Source: an uncultured Geobacteraceae bacterium (lineage in GTDB: Bacteria; Desulfobacterota; Desulfuromonadia; Geobacterales; Pseudopelobacteraceae). Taken from it: 64,000 bases of DNA. Position numbers and translations under genes: made by a program. The notes under the pieces were generated by a model. It was not told the DNA's origin and did not search any database. It saw only the letters and a program-made list of their open reading frames with translations. Shown here piece after piece: positions 1-7,636 of this stretch. The stretch lies in assembly GCA_903876875.1 (NCBI GenBank), contig CAIRBT010000144.1:44576-108575 (forward strand). Direction: 5' to 3'. The stretch's first letter is position 1. Each line of letters opens with the position of its first letter.

Positions 1-457
1 GCACGATGGTATCGGCGTCAAGGCAGATCAAGAGCGGGTCGCTCCGGTAATCAAGAGAGGTGAGCGCCAGATCCATGCCAATTTTTCGTGCCAGACCAAC
101 CCCCTGCTTCAGGGGAAGCTTCCGCCCCGGCGAGGCGGCATCGACCCAGCAGAGGTTGGTAAGCCCCAGTTGCTCCTTCCAGTGGGGAAGCTGTTCCAAG
201 GTAGTCTGGTTATCGGCGGTTTCGCTCTCCGCTACGTCAGACCGCTGATTGACCACGACCAGAATAAGGGTTCGCTCCAACAGGTGGGGTGGGTTACGGG
301 AGAGGGATTGCAGCGTCAGTGGCAGATCAACAGCTTCGGCCCGTGACGGGATGACGATGGCAGCATCGTAACGCCCCTCTGGCACCATGTCCAGCTGCCA
401 GGGGGGATTGGTTCCCCGTTTTTGGAGATAGGAGGCGAAGGGAGCAGGAATCGGCAT
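1..457 (-). CDS. Family 2-like glycosyltransferase, N-terminal part (cut by window edge)
   Basis: I translated this by hand from ATG at 457; it stays open for 152 codons to the window edge. The protein begins MPIPAPFASYLQKRG, reads a Rossmann-type start VIPSRAEAVDLPLTL around residues 35-50, and later ICLDADTIV at the truncated end. A strand followed by DxD near residue 150 is the nucleotide-sugar/metal motif of GT-A fold enzymes, and LPLKQGVGLARKIGMD is typical of bacterial family 2 members. The start lies 10 bp past the ubiX stop, so it is probably the last visible gene of the ubiD-ubiA-ubiX transcript. Acceptor and sugar cannot be told. A quinone role is not implied. Confidence 0.7.
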   Translation of the reverse strand, partial: MPIPAPFASYLQKRGTNPPWQLDMVPEGRYDAAIVIPSRAEAVDLPLTLQSLSRNPPHLLERTLILVVVNQRSDVAESETADNQTTLEQLPHWKEQLGLTNLCWVDAASPGRKLPLKQGVGLARKIGMDLALTSLDYRSDPLLICLDADTIV

Positions 458-467
458 CGAGGCGAGC

Positions 468-1073
468 CTAGCGGCTTCCCCACCGTTTATACAGGTCATT
501 ATCCATCCCCAGCTGATCGAGAATCTTCCCCACCACAAAATCAACCAGATCCAGAATGGTGTCCGGCTGACTGTAAAAGGCCGGCATGGCCGGTATGATG
601 CGGGCACCGGAGCGGGAGAGTTTCAGCATGTTTTCCAGATGGATATCGGAGAGGGGGGTTTCCCGGGGGACCAGCAGTAACGGTCGTCGCTCCTTGAGCA
701 TCACATCGGCACAGCGTTCGATGAGGTTGCCGGAGACACCGACGGCAATCCGCGCCAGGGTTCCCATGCTGCAGGGCACCACCACCATGGCATCCGGTGC
801 CGAAGAGCCGCTGGCAACGGGACAGAACAGATCATCGGGATGTACCAGCGTGATGCCGGATGTTATTTCCAGATGTTCCCGGAGCCGTCCCCCCGCCTTT
901 TCCAGATCGCCCGACAGGTCAAGGCCGGTCTCTTCCCGGCAGACCGCCGTGCCGCTGCAACTGGCACAGAAAGTGACCTGCACCGAATTCAAAACCAGTT
1001 GTTCCGCCAGCCGGAGCCCGTACAGGGAGCCGGAGGCACCGGTCAGTGCAATGAATACATGTTGTGGAATCAT
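468..1073 (-). CDS. ubiX: UbiX-type flavin prenyltransferase
   Basis: 201 aa, the usual UbiX length. UbiX joins a dimethylallyl group to FMN to make prenylated FMN, the cofactor of UbiD decarboxylases. The N-terminal flavoprotein fold shows IALTGASGSLYG (residues 8-19), and the family signature VVVPCSMGTLARIAVG lies near residues 98-113, followed by ERRPLLLVPRETPL. It starts 4 bp after the ubiA stop, so it is likely translationally coupled with ubiA and ubiD, which fits cofactor supply to the adjacent decarboxylase. The family assignment is firm; which quinone pathway it serves (ubiquinone-type or futalosine menaquinone) is inference. Confidence 0.93.
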   Translation of the reverse strand: MIPQHVFIALTGASGSLYGLRLAEQLVLNSVQVTFCASCSGTAVCREETGLDLSGDLEKAGGRLREHLEITSGITLVHPDDLFCPVASGSSAPDAMVVVPCSMGTLARIAVGVSGNLIERCADVMLKERRPLLLVPRETPLSDIHLENMLKLSRSGARIIPAMPAFYSQPDTILDLVDFVVGKILDQLGMDNDLYKRWGSR

Positions 1074-1077
1074 GGCG

Positions 1078-1941
1078 TTACCTCGTCAGTACATCGGCGG
1101 CCGTAAAGAGTACAATGGCCACGCTGATATAGCCGTTCATGTTAAAAAATGCCGCATTCAGCTTGGTCAGGTCACCGTTTCTCAACAGCCAGTGTTCATA
1201 GAGCAGCATGGCGATGGTGACGATAATACCGGCCAGAAAGAACGGCCCAAGCTGCATCAGATTAAAGAGCGAAAACAGCAGCCCGACCATAATAACATGG
1301 AAAATGCGTGCTGCCCGGAGGGAGCCGTTCACCCCCAGCAATACCGGAATGGAGTGGAGCCCGGCCTTCCGGTCAAACTCCAGATCCTGCAGGGCGTAGA
1401 GAATATCGAAGCCGGCCACCCAGAACAGCACCACCCCCCCTAAAAGGAGGGCGGGACCTTCGATAGCTCCTTTGATCGCCACCCAGGCACCGATGGGGGC
1501 GGCCGCCAGGCAGATGCCGAGCACCACATGGGCCAGTGAGGTGAAGCGTTTGCAGTAGGAGTAGAGCAGCAGAAAAAAGAGTGCCACCGGTGACAGATAA
1601 AGACAGAGGGGCCCCAGCATGTGAGCAGAAAATAGCATCAGGAGCGAAGAGACAATGATAAAACAGAGGGTTAGCCCCTTGCCGAGCAGTCCGGCCGGCA
1701 GTGCCCGGGTTACGGTGCGGGGGTTCCTGGCATCAATGTCGGCATCAATGAGCCGGTTCATGGCCATTGCCGCGGTACGGGCACCGACCATGGCCAGTAT
1801 GATCCAGGCCGTCTGGTGGAGGGAGGGGAGTCCTCCGGCGGCCAGCAAGGCACCGGTCAGGGCGAAGGGGAGCGCAAAGATGGTATGGGCAAACTTGATC
1901 ATCTCCAAAAAGATGCCAATTTTTTTCATGAGGTCGGTCAC
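1078..1941 (-). CDS. ubiA: UbiA-family polyprenyltransferase
   Basis: 287 aa integral membrane prenyltransferase that attaches a polyprenyl chain to an aromatic ring such as 4-hydroxybenzoate or a menaquinone precursor. The first Asp-rich site NRLIDADIDARN is at about residues 62-73, and the second, LQDLEFD, at about 183-189. Eight or so hydrophobic segments separate them. The stop of ubiD overlaps this start by 4 bp and ubiX follows 4 bp after, giving a compact ubiD-ubiA-ubiX order. Such triplets in anaerobic bacteria often belong to the futalosine menaquinone pathway (MqnP/L/M-type), but nothing in the sequence alone decides this. Confidence 0.92.
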   Translation of the reverse strand: MTDLMKKIGIFLEMIKFAHTIFALPFALTGALLAAGGLPSLHQTAWIILAMVGARTAAMAMNRLIDADIDARNPRTVTRALPAGLLGKGLTLCFIIVSSLLMLFSAHMLGPLCLYLSPVALFFLLLYSYCKRFTSLAHVVLGICLAAAPIGAWVAIKGAIEGPALLLGGVVLFWVAGFDILYALQDLEFDRKAGLHSIPVLLGVNGSLRAARIFHVIMVGLLFSLFNLMQLGPFFLAGIIVTIAMLLYEHWLLRNGDLTKLNAAFFNMNGYISVAIVLFTAADVLTR

Positions 1942-3356
1942 GGTATGCGGTACTCCTTCCAGCGACTGGTGAGATGGGAGGCCATGTCATCGCCCCTGCC
2001 CGGTTTCGTGCGGGGGTGTCGGCAGCCGGTGCCATCGACGGCCAGCCGTCCGGTCTTCGGGTCTCTGAACATATCATGGGTAAGATCGGTCAGATTGATG
2101 GTTCTCCAGGCGGCATGCTGCGGTGTGGCCGGTCCAGTTCCGGCATCAATAAACACCAAAATCCGGGCAGCGGCAAACCAGGGGAGACGCCACAACTCTC
2201 CGGCACAGTTCCGTACCATGGCGGGGCCCGGTTTTTCAAGGGAAATGATGGCACTCTGGTGGAAAACCCATTCGGGGGGGAAGTGGATATCGACAATATC
2301 CGGCAGCAGCTTGCGCAGAAAGGCCAGCAGCAGCCGTTCCCACACCTGTGCCATCCAGCAGTCCTCCATGGGAGGGGGGCCAACGATGGTGGCCGGAACA
2401 ATCGCTCCGGGACGGTGGTCAATGGCGGTTACTTCCAGAAGCGGTGCCGGTGCGGCGGCCGAATAGGAGCCGGTGTGGTTGCCGAAGGGGCCTTCAGTGA
2501 CCAGAACCGCCGGATCCACATAGCCTTCTATGACGAGCTCGGCACCACGGGGCACCCGCAGTGGCACTGTGCGGCATGGAACGGTGGTGAGGGGGGCTCC
2601 CCCCAGAAAACCGGCAAAGGTCAATTCATCAAGGGCTCCGGGGAGGGGAAGCAGGGCACAGAATAGTGCTGCCGGTGCCCCCCCCAGTACGATGGCAACC
2701 GGCATCTTTGTCCCCGCCTGGCGGTACTGTTCGGCATGTCGTGCCCCCCCGCTGCCCGGTTTCCATTGAATGGCGGCGGAACGGCACCCCCGAAGTTGAA
2801 CCCGGTACATGCCACAGTTGGCGGTTCCCCCTTCGGGATCAACCGTGTACACCTGGGGGAGGGTCAGATAGCGGGGGAACCCCTCGCTGCTGCCATCCTC
2901 CTGCCAGTTTTGGAGGAACGGGATACGGGTCAAATCGGGGGGCATCATCTGCTGTAAATCAGCATCCGGTTCGTTGCAGGTGTGGGGAGTAAAACGTTTA
3001 AACTCAAACAGTTGTTCCAAGCCCGGGTCAAGGGAGCCGAAGTCGCCGACCGGAAGCAAATCGAGCAGGTGCCCCAGTCGCCTGGTCAATTCGTCAAGAG
3101 CAGTAATGCCCAAGGCACGGCAGAGCCTGCCGGTTGAGCCGAACAGATTGGTCGCCACCCGGAAATGGGCTCCGGCGGGTTGCTCAAAGAGGAGAGCCGT
3201 GCCACCACCGGGACGTTTGCAGACATAATCCGTAATGGCGGCGATTTCCAGGAGCGGATCCACAACGGCGTGAACCCGGCAGAGCTCACCGGCAGCATCG
3301 AGGTGGGCAATAAAGGCGGAAAGATCCTCCGTCGTTTGAAGGTGCCGGTTCACCAT
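1938..3356 (-). CDS. ubiD: UbiD-family prFMN-dependent decarboxylase
   Basis: 472 aa, slightly shorter than the 490 or so of E. coli UbiD. UbiD enzymes use prenylated FMN to decarboxylate polyprenylated hydroxybenzoates in quinone synthesis. Family landmarks are RVATNLFGS near residue 67, LPQVYTVDPEGG near 166, RGAELVIEGYVDP near 270 and EGPFGNHTGSYS near 288. In that last motif the second acidic residue seen in many UbiD proteins is Asn here. WAMs of the type IVGPPPMEDCWM follow. It is the first gene of the ubiD-ubiA-ubiX set and overlaps ubiA by 4 bp. glgA ends just upstream (10 bp), so read-through from glgA is possible. Confidence 0.92.
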   Translation of the reverse strand: MVNRHLQTTEDLSAFIAHLDAAGELCRVHAVVDPLLEIAAITDYVCKRPGGGTALLFEQPAGAHFRVATNLFGSTGRLCRALGITALDELTRRLGHLLDLLPVGDFGSLDPGLEQLFEFKRFTPHTCNEPDADLQQMMPPDLTRIPFLQNWQEDGSSEGFPRYLTLPQVYTVDPEGGTANCGMYRVQLRGCRSAAIQWKPGSGGARHAEQYRQAGTKMPVAIVLGGAPAALFCALLPLPGALDELTFAGFLGGAPLTTVPCRTVPLRVPRGAELVIEGYVDPAVLVTEGPFGNHTGSYSAAAPAPLLEVTAIDHRPGAIVPATIVGPPPMEDCWMAQVWERLLLAFLRKLLPDIVDIHFPPEWVFHQSAIISLEKPGPAMVRNCAGELWRLPWFAAARILVFIDAGTGPATPQHAAWRTINLTDLTHDMFRDPKTGRLAVDGTGCRHPRTKPGRGDDMASHLTSRWKEYRIP

Positions 3357-3365
3357 GGCAGCGGC

Positions 3366-4961
3366 TTATTCCCCGAAACGGTTGCGGAAATATTCCCCCC
3401 CCCGCCGTCTCAAAATAGCCAGGCGGTACAGTTCGTCATATTTCTGGGCAGCTACCTCCCAGGTGAAACGTTTTCTCATGCCGTTTTTCCGCAGAGCTGC
3501 CAGCCCCTTGGGGTTGTTGAAAAATGTCCAGGCCGCCCAACCGACGGTGTCATACAGTGCCGTGGCACTGTGATTCCAGAATTTGAAACCGTCGCCGGTT
3601 GACACCGCTTCGTTAAAGTTTTCCACGCTATCATCCAGGCCGCCGGTGGCTCGCACAATGGGGGGGGTTCCGTAGGCGAGGGAGTACATCTGGTTCAAGC
3701 CGCACGGTTCAAAGGCCGATGGCATGACAAAAAAGTCCGATCCCGCCTCAACCTTGTGAGCCAATGCCTCATTATAACCGATATGGCAGGCGAATTTTTC
3801 CGGGTACTGAGCCGCGATGTCGCCAAAGTAAAAGTGTGCCCATGGTTCACCGTTACCAACCACCGCAAACTGGCAATCCATGGTAAGAATCCGGTGGATA
3901 GCTTCGGCGAGGATGTCAGTTCCTTTCTGCTTGACCATACGGGAAACGATGCCAAAGAGCGGCACATCATCCCGCTGGGGGAGCCCCATGACGGCCTGCA
4001 GATCACGTTTGCAGGCGGCTTTTCCCTTTTTGACGGTTTTCTGGGTGTAGTTTGCAGCGATAAAACGGTCGGTGGCCGGATCCCACTCTTCATAATCAAC
4101 GCCGTTGAGGATGCCGCTCAGATCGGTGGCCCGATCGCGGACGGCTCCTTCCAGTCCCCAGCCAAAGGCGGCGGTCTGGATCTCCCGGGAATACTCTTCA
4201 CTGACCGTGTTGAGCAGGGTAGTATGATAAATGCCCCCCTTGAGCAGGTTCACCTGGTCATTCATCTCCAGCTCCAGGTAGGTGAAGTGCTTCCAGCCGA
4301 CCCCCAGCACCTCCATCAGGCCGGGATAAAAATTCCCCTGATGCTGCATATTGTGCAGTGTCAGCAGTGAGGCGGCATTGCCCACATACCGGTCATGAAG
4401 ATAGGAGGTATTGAGGAGTACCGGAATGACACCGGTATGCCAGTCGTGGGCATGCACCACGTCGGGTGTCCAGTCAAGCATTTTACAGAGTTCAAGGGAC
4501 GCCTTGGAGAGAAAGACAAAACGGTTGTCGTTGTCCAGATACCCCTCTCCCCGTTCCTGATAGAGGCCGGCGCGGCCATAGTACCCCTGGTGCTCCAGCA
4601 GGTAGACCGGCACATCACTGCCGGGAAGCCGTCCTTCCCAGACACCGCAATACTGGTGCCCCATGATACCCATGGGTACCACCAGGGTACCGGGGAGCAG
4701 TTTCAGATTGAATTTATCCGGGTTGACGCTGTAATAACGGGGAAGTACCACCCGCACGTCATGTCCCATGCAAGCCAGATATTTGGGGAGTGCCCCAACC
4801 ACATCGCCCAGGCCCCCCTCTTTCGCAAAGGGAGCTGCTTCGGATGCGGAGAACAAAATAGCGAGGGAGCCGTGGTTGTTCTTCATGGTGTCAACCCGAT
4901 GGTATGGGGCAGATAACGGAAACATCGGGAAATTAAAATCGTTGAAATCGGCATAGGGCAT
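3366..4961 (-). CDS. glgA: Glycogen synthase (ADP-glucose type, GT5)
   Basis: Transfers glucose from ADP-glucose to growing alpha-1,4-glucan in the cytosol. The GT5 N-terminal signature ILFSASEAAPFAKEGGLGDV holds the Lys-x-Gly-Gly-Leu nucleotide-sugar site, and near the C-terminus FEPCGLNQMYSLAYGTPP holds the catalytic Glu and the second signature. Three starts are possible in frame: 5045, 4961 and 4886. I chose ATG 4961 because a purine-rich GAAAG lies just upstream; the conserved domain begins well after all three, so the choice changes only a non-conserved leader. No other glycogen genes are visible, so it sits apart from any glg operon in this window. Confidence 0.92.
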   Translation of the reverse strand: MPYADFNDFNFPMFPLSAPYHRVDTMKNNHGSLAILFSASEAAPFAKEGGLGDVVGALPKYLACMGHDVRVVLPRYYSVNPDKFNLKLLPGTLVVPMGIMGHQYCGVWEGRLPGSDVPVYLLEHQGYYGRAGLYQERGEGYLDNDNRFVFLSKASLELCKMLDWTPDVVHAHDWHTGVIPVLLNTSYLHDRYVGNAASLLTLHNMQHQGNFYPGLMEVLGVGWKHFTYLELEMNDQVNLLKGGIYHTTLLNTVSEEYSREIQTAAFGWGLEGAVRDRATDLSGILNGVDYEEWDPATDRFIAANYTQKTVKKGKAACKRDLQAVMGLPQRDDVPLFGIVSRMVKQKGTDILAEAIHRILTMDCQFAVVGNGEPWAHFYFGDIAAQYPEKFACHIGYNEALAHKVEAGSDFFVMPSAFEPCGLNQMYSLAYGTPPIVRATGGLDDSVENFNEAVSTGDGFKFWNHSATALYDTVGWAAWTFFNNPKGLAALRKNGMRKRFTWEVAAQKYDELYRLAILRRRGGEYFRNRFGE

Positions 4962-5283
4962 ATTCTTTCGACCGGTGAAGTGGCTCACCAATCCATGGAT
5001 TGAAAAACAGTGGTTAATTATAACAGGCGTGGGGCTGAAATCCAATGGATTATTTGTCTGACAAATTTTCAGTATTACGAATATATTTTAATTGGCATAC
5101 TGTTATTATTAGCATGCAGTATAACTGCCGCATGAATCCCGCTTCCTGTGTTAATAATTATTATCTTGACCAGACGTGCATCTAACGTTAATTTGCCGGA
5201 TTATCACTCGATTGATATCAACGGTTAAAATAAACGATTGATGAGACGCCACTTGTGGGGGCACGATCCAAGTGAGGGAGCTT
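4962..5283. other. AT-rich divergent intergenic region between glgA and the CheC operon
   Basis: About 320 bp between two divergent transcripts. It is clearly more AT-rich than its surroundings. A TTGACC at 5166-5171 could be a -35 box, but the matching -10 (TAATTT, 17 bp on) is poor. I see no RNA element and no coding frame with a ribosome site. Confidence 0.5.
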
Positions 5284-5646
5284 ATGGCTATTATTATGCA
5301 TGTAGATGATTCATCGTTTTCCCGGCTCCAGATAGGAAAAGTCCTGAAAAAGGGGGGGCACAGCGTGCTCGCCGCAGACAACGGCAACAGTGCGCTTGCC
5401 CTTCTTCAGACGGCAACGCCGGATCTCATCATCAGTGACTTGTTGATGCCCGATATGGATGGATTCGCGCTGCTTGAAGCATTACGAGAGCAGGGGAATA
5501 CCATACCGGTTATCATGGTCACTGCTGATATACAAAAAGACACCGAAGCGATATGCCTCGGGCTCGGTGCAGCCACTCTGTTTAACAAGCCGCCTGACGA
5601 GGAGCAGTTACTCACCTTCATTGAGAATGCACTGACAAAGGAATAA
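5284..5646 (+). CDS. Single-domain CheY-like response regulator
   Basis: 120 aa receiver domain without an output domain. The acidic pocket is HVDDSSFSR at the N-terminus, the phospho-acceptor Asp lies in DLIISDLLMPDMDG (about residue 52), and the conserved Lys is in LFNKPPD near residue 101. I start at ATG 5284 because GAGGGAG at 5274-5280 precedes it; a GTG at 5272 would add four residues. The next gene is a CheC-like phosphatase 5 bp downstream, so this regulator is its probable substrate or partner. The kinase that feeds it is not in the operon. Confidence 0.88.
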   Translation: MAIIMHVDDSSFSRLQIGKVLKKGGHSVLAADNGNSALALLQTATPDLIISDLLMPDMDGFALLEALREQGNTIPVIMVTADIQKDTEAICLGLGAATLFNKPPDEEQLLTFIENALTKE

Positions 5647-5651
5647 GAAAT

Positions 5652-6251
5652 ATGAATCTTTCGGATGAGTTGCTTGATGCATTGAAAGAAATAATTAATA
5701 TTAGCCTTGGTAAAGCGGCCGGAACGCTCAATGAGCTGCTTGCCAACCGCATACTGCTTGAGGTTCCCAGCATTGTTTTTATTGCACCATCGGCACTGAG
5801 CGATCATATCAACAATCGGTGTGCAGATACCATATCGTTGGTTTCACTCCCTTTTAACGGCCAATTCAGTGGTTTATCAACCCTGTTGTTTTCCTCCGAC
5901 AGTGCTTCAAAGCTGGTTGACATGCTCTTGGGTGAAGAGACTCCCGTCGATGATATTGACGCCATTAAGTCCGGCACGCTCACAGAAATAGGCAATATTT
6001 TGCTCAACGCGGTGGTTGGCTCCATTGGCAACATTCTCCATTCCCGGCTCAACTACTCAATTCCTTCCTATTATGTGGGGAATCTGGGAGAAATCTTGTT
6101 GCCGATTCTCCGTAATGACAGTGCCGCCCTTGAGATAACCACACGATTTACGGTACAGAGCCGCCATATTACGGGAGAGTTTCTTTTGCTGTTTGAAGTA
6201 GGTGCCTTTGATTTTTTTGTTGATGCACTTGACTCAGCAATTTATGGGTAG
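5652..6251 (+). CDS. CheC-like CheY-P phosphatase family protein
   Basis: 199 aa, the length of CheC. CheC/CheX/FliY proteins dephosphorylate CheY-P with the motif [D/S]-x3-E-x2-N. The first copy is visible in LLDALKEIINISLGKAAG (Asp, Glu, Asn in register near residues 9-16). A second, less canonical copy is LTEIGNILLNAVVGS near residues 108-122, with Glu and Asn kept. The gene is 5 bp after a lone receiver domain and 8 bp before a PAS-PAS-GGDEF gene, which suggests the trio forms one signalling unit. No CheD is present next to it. The exact phosphatase activity is inferred from the motif. Confidence 0.85.
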   Translation: MNLSDELLDALKEIINISLGKAAGTLNELLANRILLEVPSIVFIAPSALSDHINNRCADTISLVSLPFNGQFSGLSTLLFSSDSASKLVDMLLGEETPVDDIDAIKSGTLTEIGNILLNAVVGSIGNILHSRLNYSIPSYYVGNLGEILLPILRNDSAALEITTRFTVQSRHITGEFLLLFEVGAFDFFVDALDSAIYG

Positions 6252-6259
6252 GGGACGCT

Positions 6260-7636
6260 GTGCCTAGTCAGATGATTGCTCAACTGTTACACATAATGGA
6301 CACCATACCGATTGGTGTTATGATCCTGGATCGGGATATGGCCGTCGTCAGCTGGAACAAGCTCCTGGCCGACTGGACCGGTATCCCCTCTGCACAGGTC
6401 GTTGGAACCTCCATTGTTGATCGGTATCCCCATCTGGGTACGGTACGCTACGCCGGGAGGATACTGCCTATTTTTGATGCCGGCCCTCCGGTGGTCTTTT
6501 CACCCCAGCTCCATCCTCATTTTATCCCCTCTGTCCGAATTGATGGCCAGCAACGGATTCTGCAAACCACCGTAACTCCCACGACGCTCAATGGCTGCAT
6601 TTACGCTGTTGTCTCCATTCAGGATGTGACCGATTTAATGCTGACAGCCCAGGAAAGTCGTCAGCTCTATCGCATGGCGCTGAAAGAGATTGAATACCGA
6701 AAGCGGGTCGAGGATGAATTACAGGTCAGCTCTGAAAGAGTGCGTTCCATCGTTGATACGGTAATGGAAGCGATTATTGTCATTAATACCGATCTGGTAA
6801 TTGAAGAATTTAATCATGCGGCAGAGCAGATATTCGGGTACGCTGCTGAGGAAGTAATCGGCAAAAGCATTCTTCTGTTGATGCCGGAACCGTACCATTC
6901 GGAGCACGGCGGCTATATGAATCGATATTTACAGACCGGGGTGCCCCACATCATGGGCAAAGGGAAGGAAGCCACCGGTTTGCGTAAGGATGGCACCCTG
7001 TTTCCGGTACAGCTGGGCGTCAATGAAATGCAGCTCGGCAATAAGCGGCTTTTTACCGGCATTATCAGTGATATTACCGAAAGAAAGCAGGCTGAGTTTG
7101 TACTTGAAGAGGCTAACCGCAGATACAAGTCCCTGAGCTTTACCGATGGGCTGACCGGCGTGGCCAACCGGAGGCGTTTTGATGAAGTTCTCGATCGCGA
7201 GTACTCCCGCCACACCCGTTCCGGTGGGGAGCTGGCCCTCATACTGCTTGATATAGATTATTTTAAATCCTACAATGACACCTATGGTCACGTCCAGGGG
7301 GATGATTGCCTGCGGACGGTCAGTCAGGCAATCAGCAGCTGTATCACCCGTCCGGCTGACCTTGTCGCCCGGTATGGCGGGGAGGAATTTGCCTGCATTC
7401 TCCCGGAGACGGATTTGCGTGGTGCTGTTACCATTGCGGAGAAAATTCGTCAGACCATCGTCGATTGCGCAATTCCCCATGATTCTTCTAAGGCCGCAGC
7501 ACACGTCACGGCAAGCTTAGGGGTCGTGGTGGTAACCTGTACACTGGATCAAACCTGTGAAGACATTCTCAACCAGGTTGACGAACTACTCTACCTGGCA
7601 AAATCACGCGGCCGTAACAGAGTTGAATACCTATAA
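6260..7636 (+). CDS. PAS-PAS-GGDEF diguanylate cyclase
   Basis: 458 aa soluble protein. PAS 1 covers roughly residues 8-125 (IPIGVMILDRDMAVVSWN), and PAS 2 roughly 150-275 (IVDTVMEAIIVINTDLVIEEFN through FTGIISDITERKQAE). The cyclase domain follows, with active loop RYGGEEFACILPE. An RPAD five residues before that loop is a feedback-inhibition I-site, so product inhibition is expected. The start is GTG 6260 with AGGGGA just upstream. It makes c-di-GMP from two GTP under control of small-molecule or redox input to the PAS domains. It follows the receiver and CheC genes and overlaps the next gene by one base, so output may be tuned by the CheC pair. Confidence 0.92.
   Translation: MPSQMIAQLLHIMDTIPIGVMILDRDMAVVSWNKLLADWTGIPSAQVVGTSIVDRYPHLGTVRYAGRILPIFDAGPPVVFSPQLHPHFIPSVRIDGQQRILQTTVTPTTLNGCIYAVVSIQDVTDLMLTAQESRQLYRMALKEIEYRKRVEDELQVSSERVRSIVDTVMEAIIVINTDLVIEEFNHAAEQIFGYAAEEVIGKSILLLMPEPYHSEHGGYMNRYLQTGVPHIMGKGKEATGLRKDGTLFPVQLGVNEMQLGNKRLFTGIISDITERKQAEFVLEEANRRYKSLSFTDGLTGVANRRRFDEVLDREYSRHTRSGGELALILLDIDYFKSYNDTYGHVQGDDCLRTVSQAISSCITRPADLVARYGGEEFACILPETDLRGAVTIAEKIRQTIVDCAIPHDSSKAAAHVTASLGVVVVTCTLDQTCEDILNQVDELLYLAKSRGRNRVEYL

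Noticed and set aside
586..1443. Long plus-strand frame opposite ubiX and ubiA
   Set aside because: Antisense shadow: composition is low in hydrophobic structure and the opposite strand has clear family motifs throughout.
5090..5110. TTGGCATACTGTTATT as a sigma-54 promoter before the CheC operon
   Set aside because: The GG element is there but no GC at the required -12 distance.
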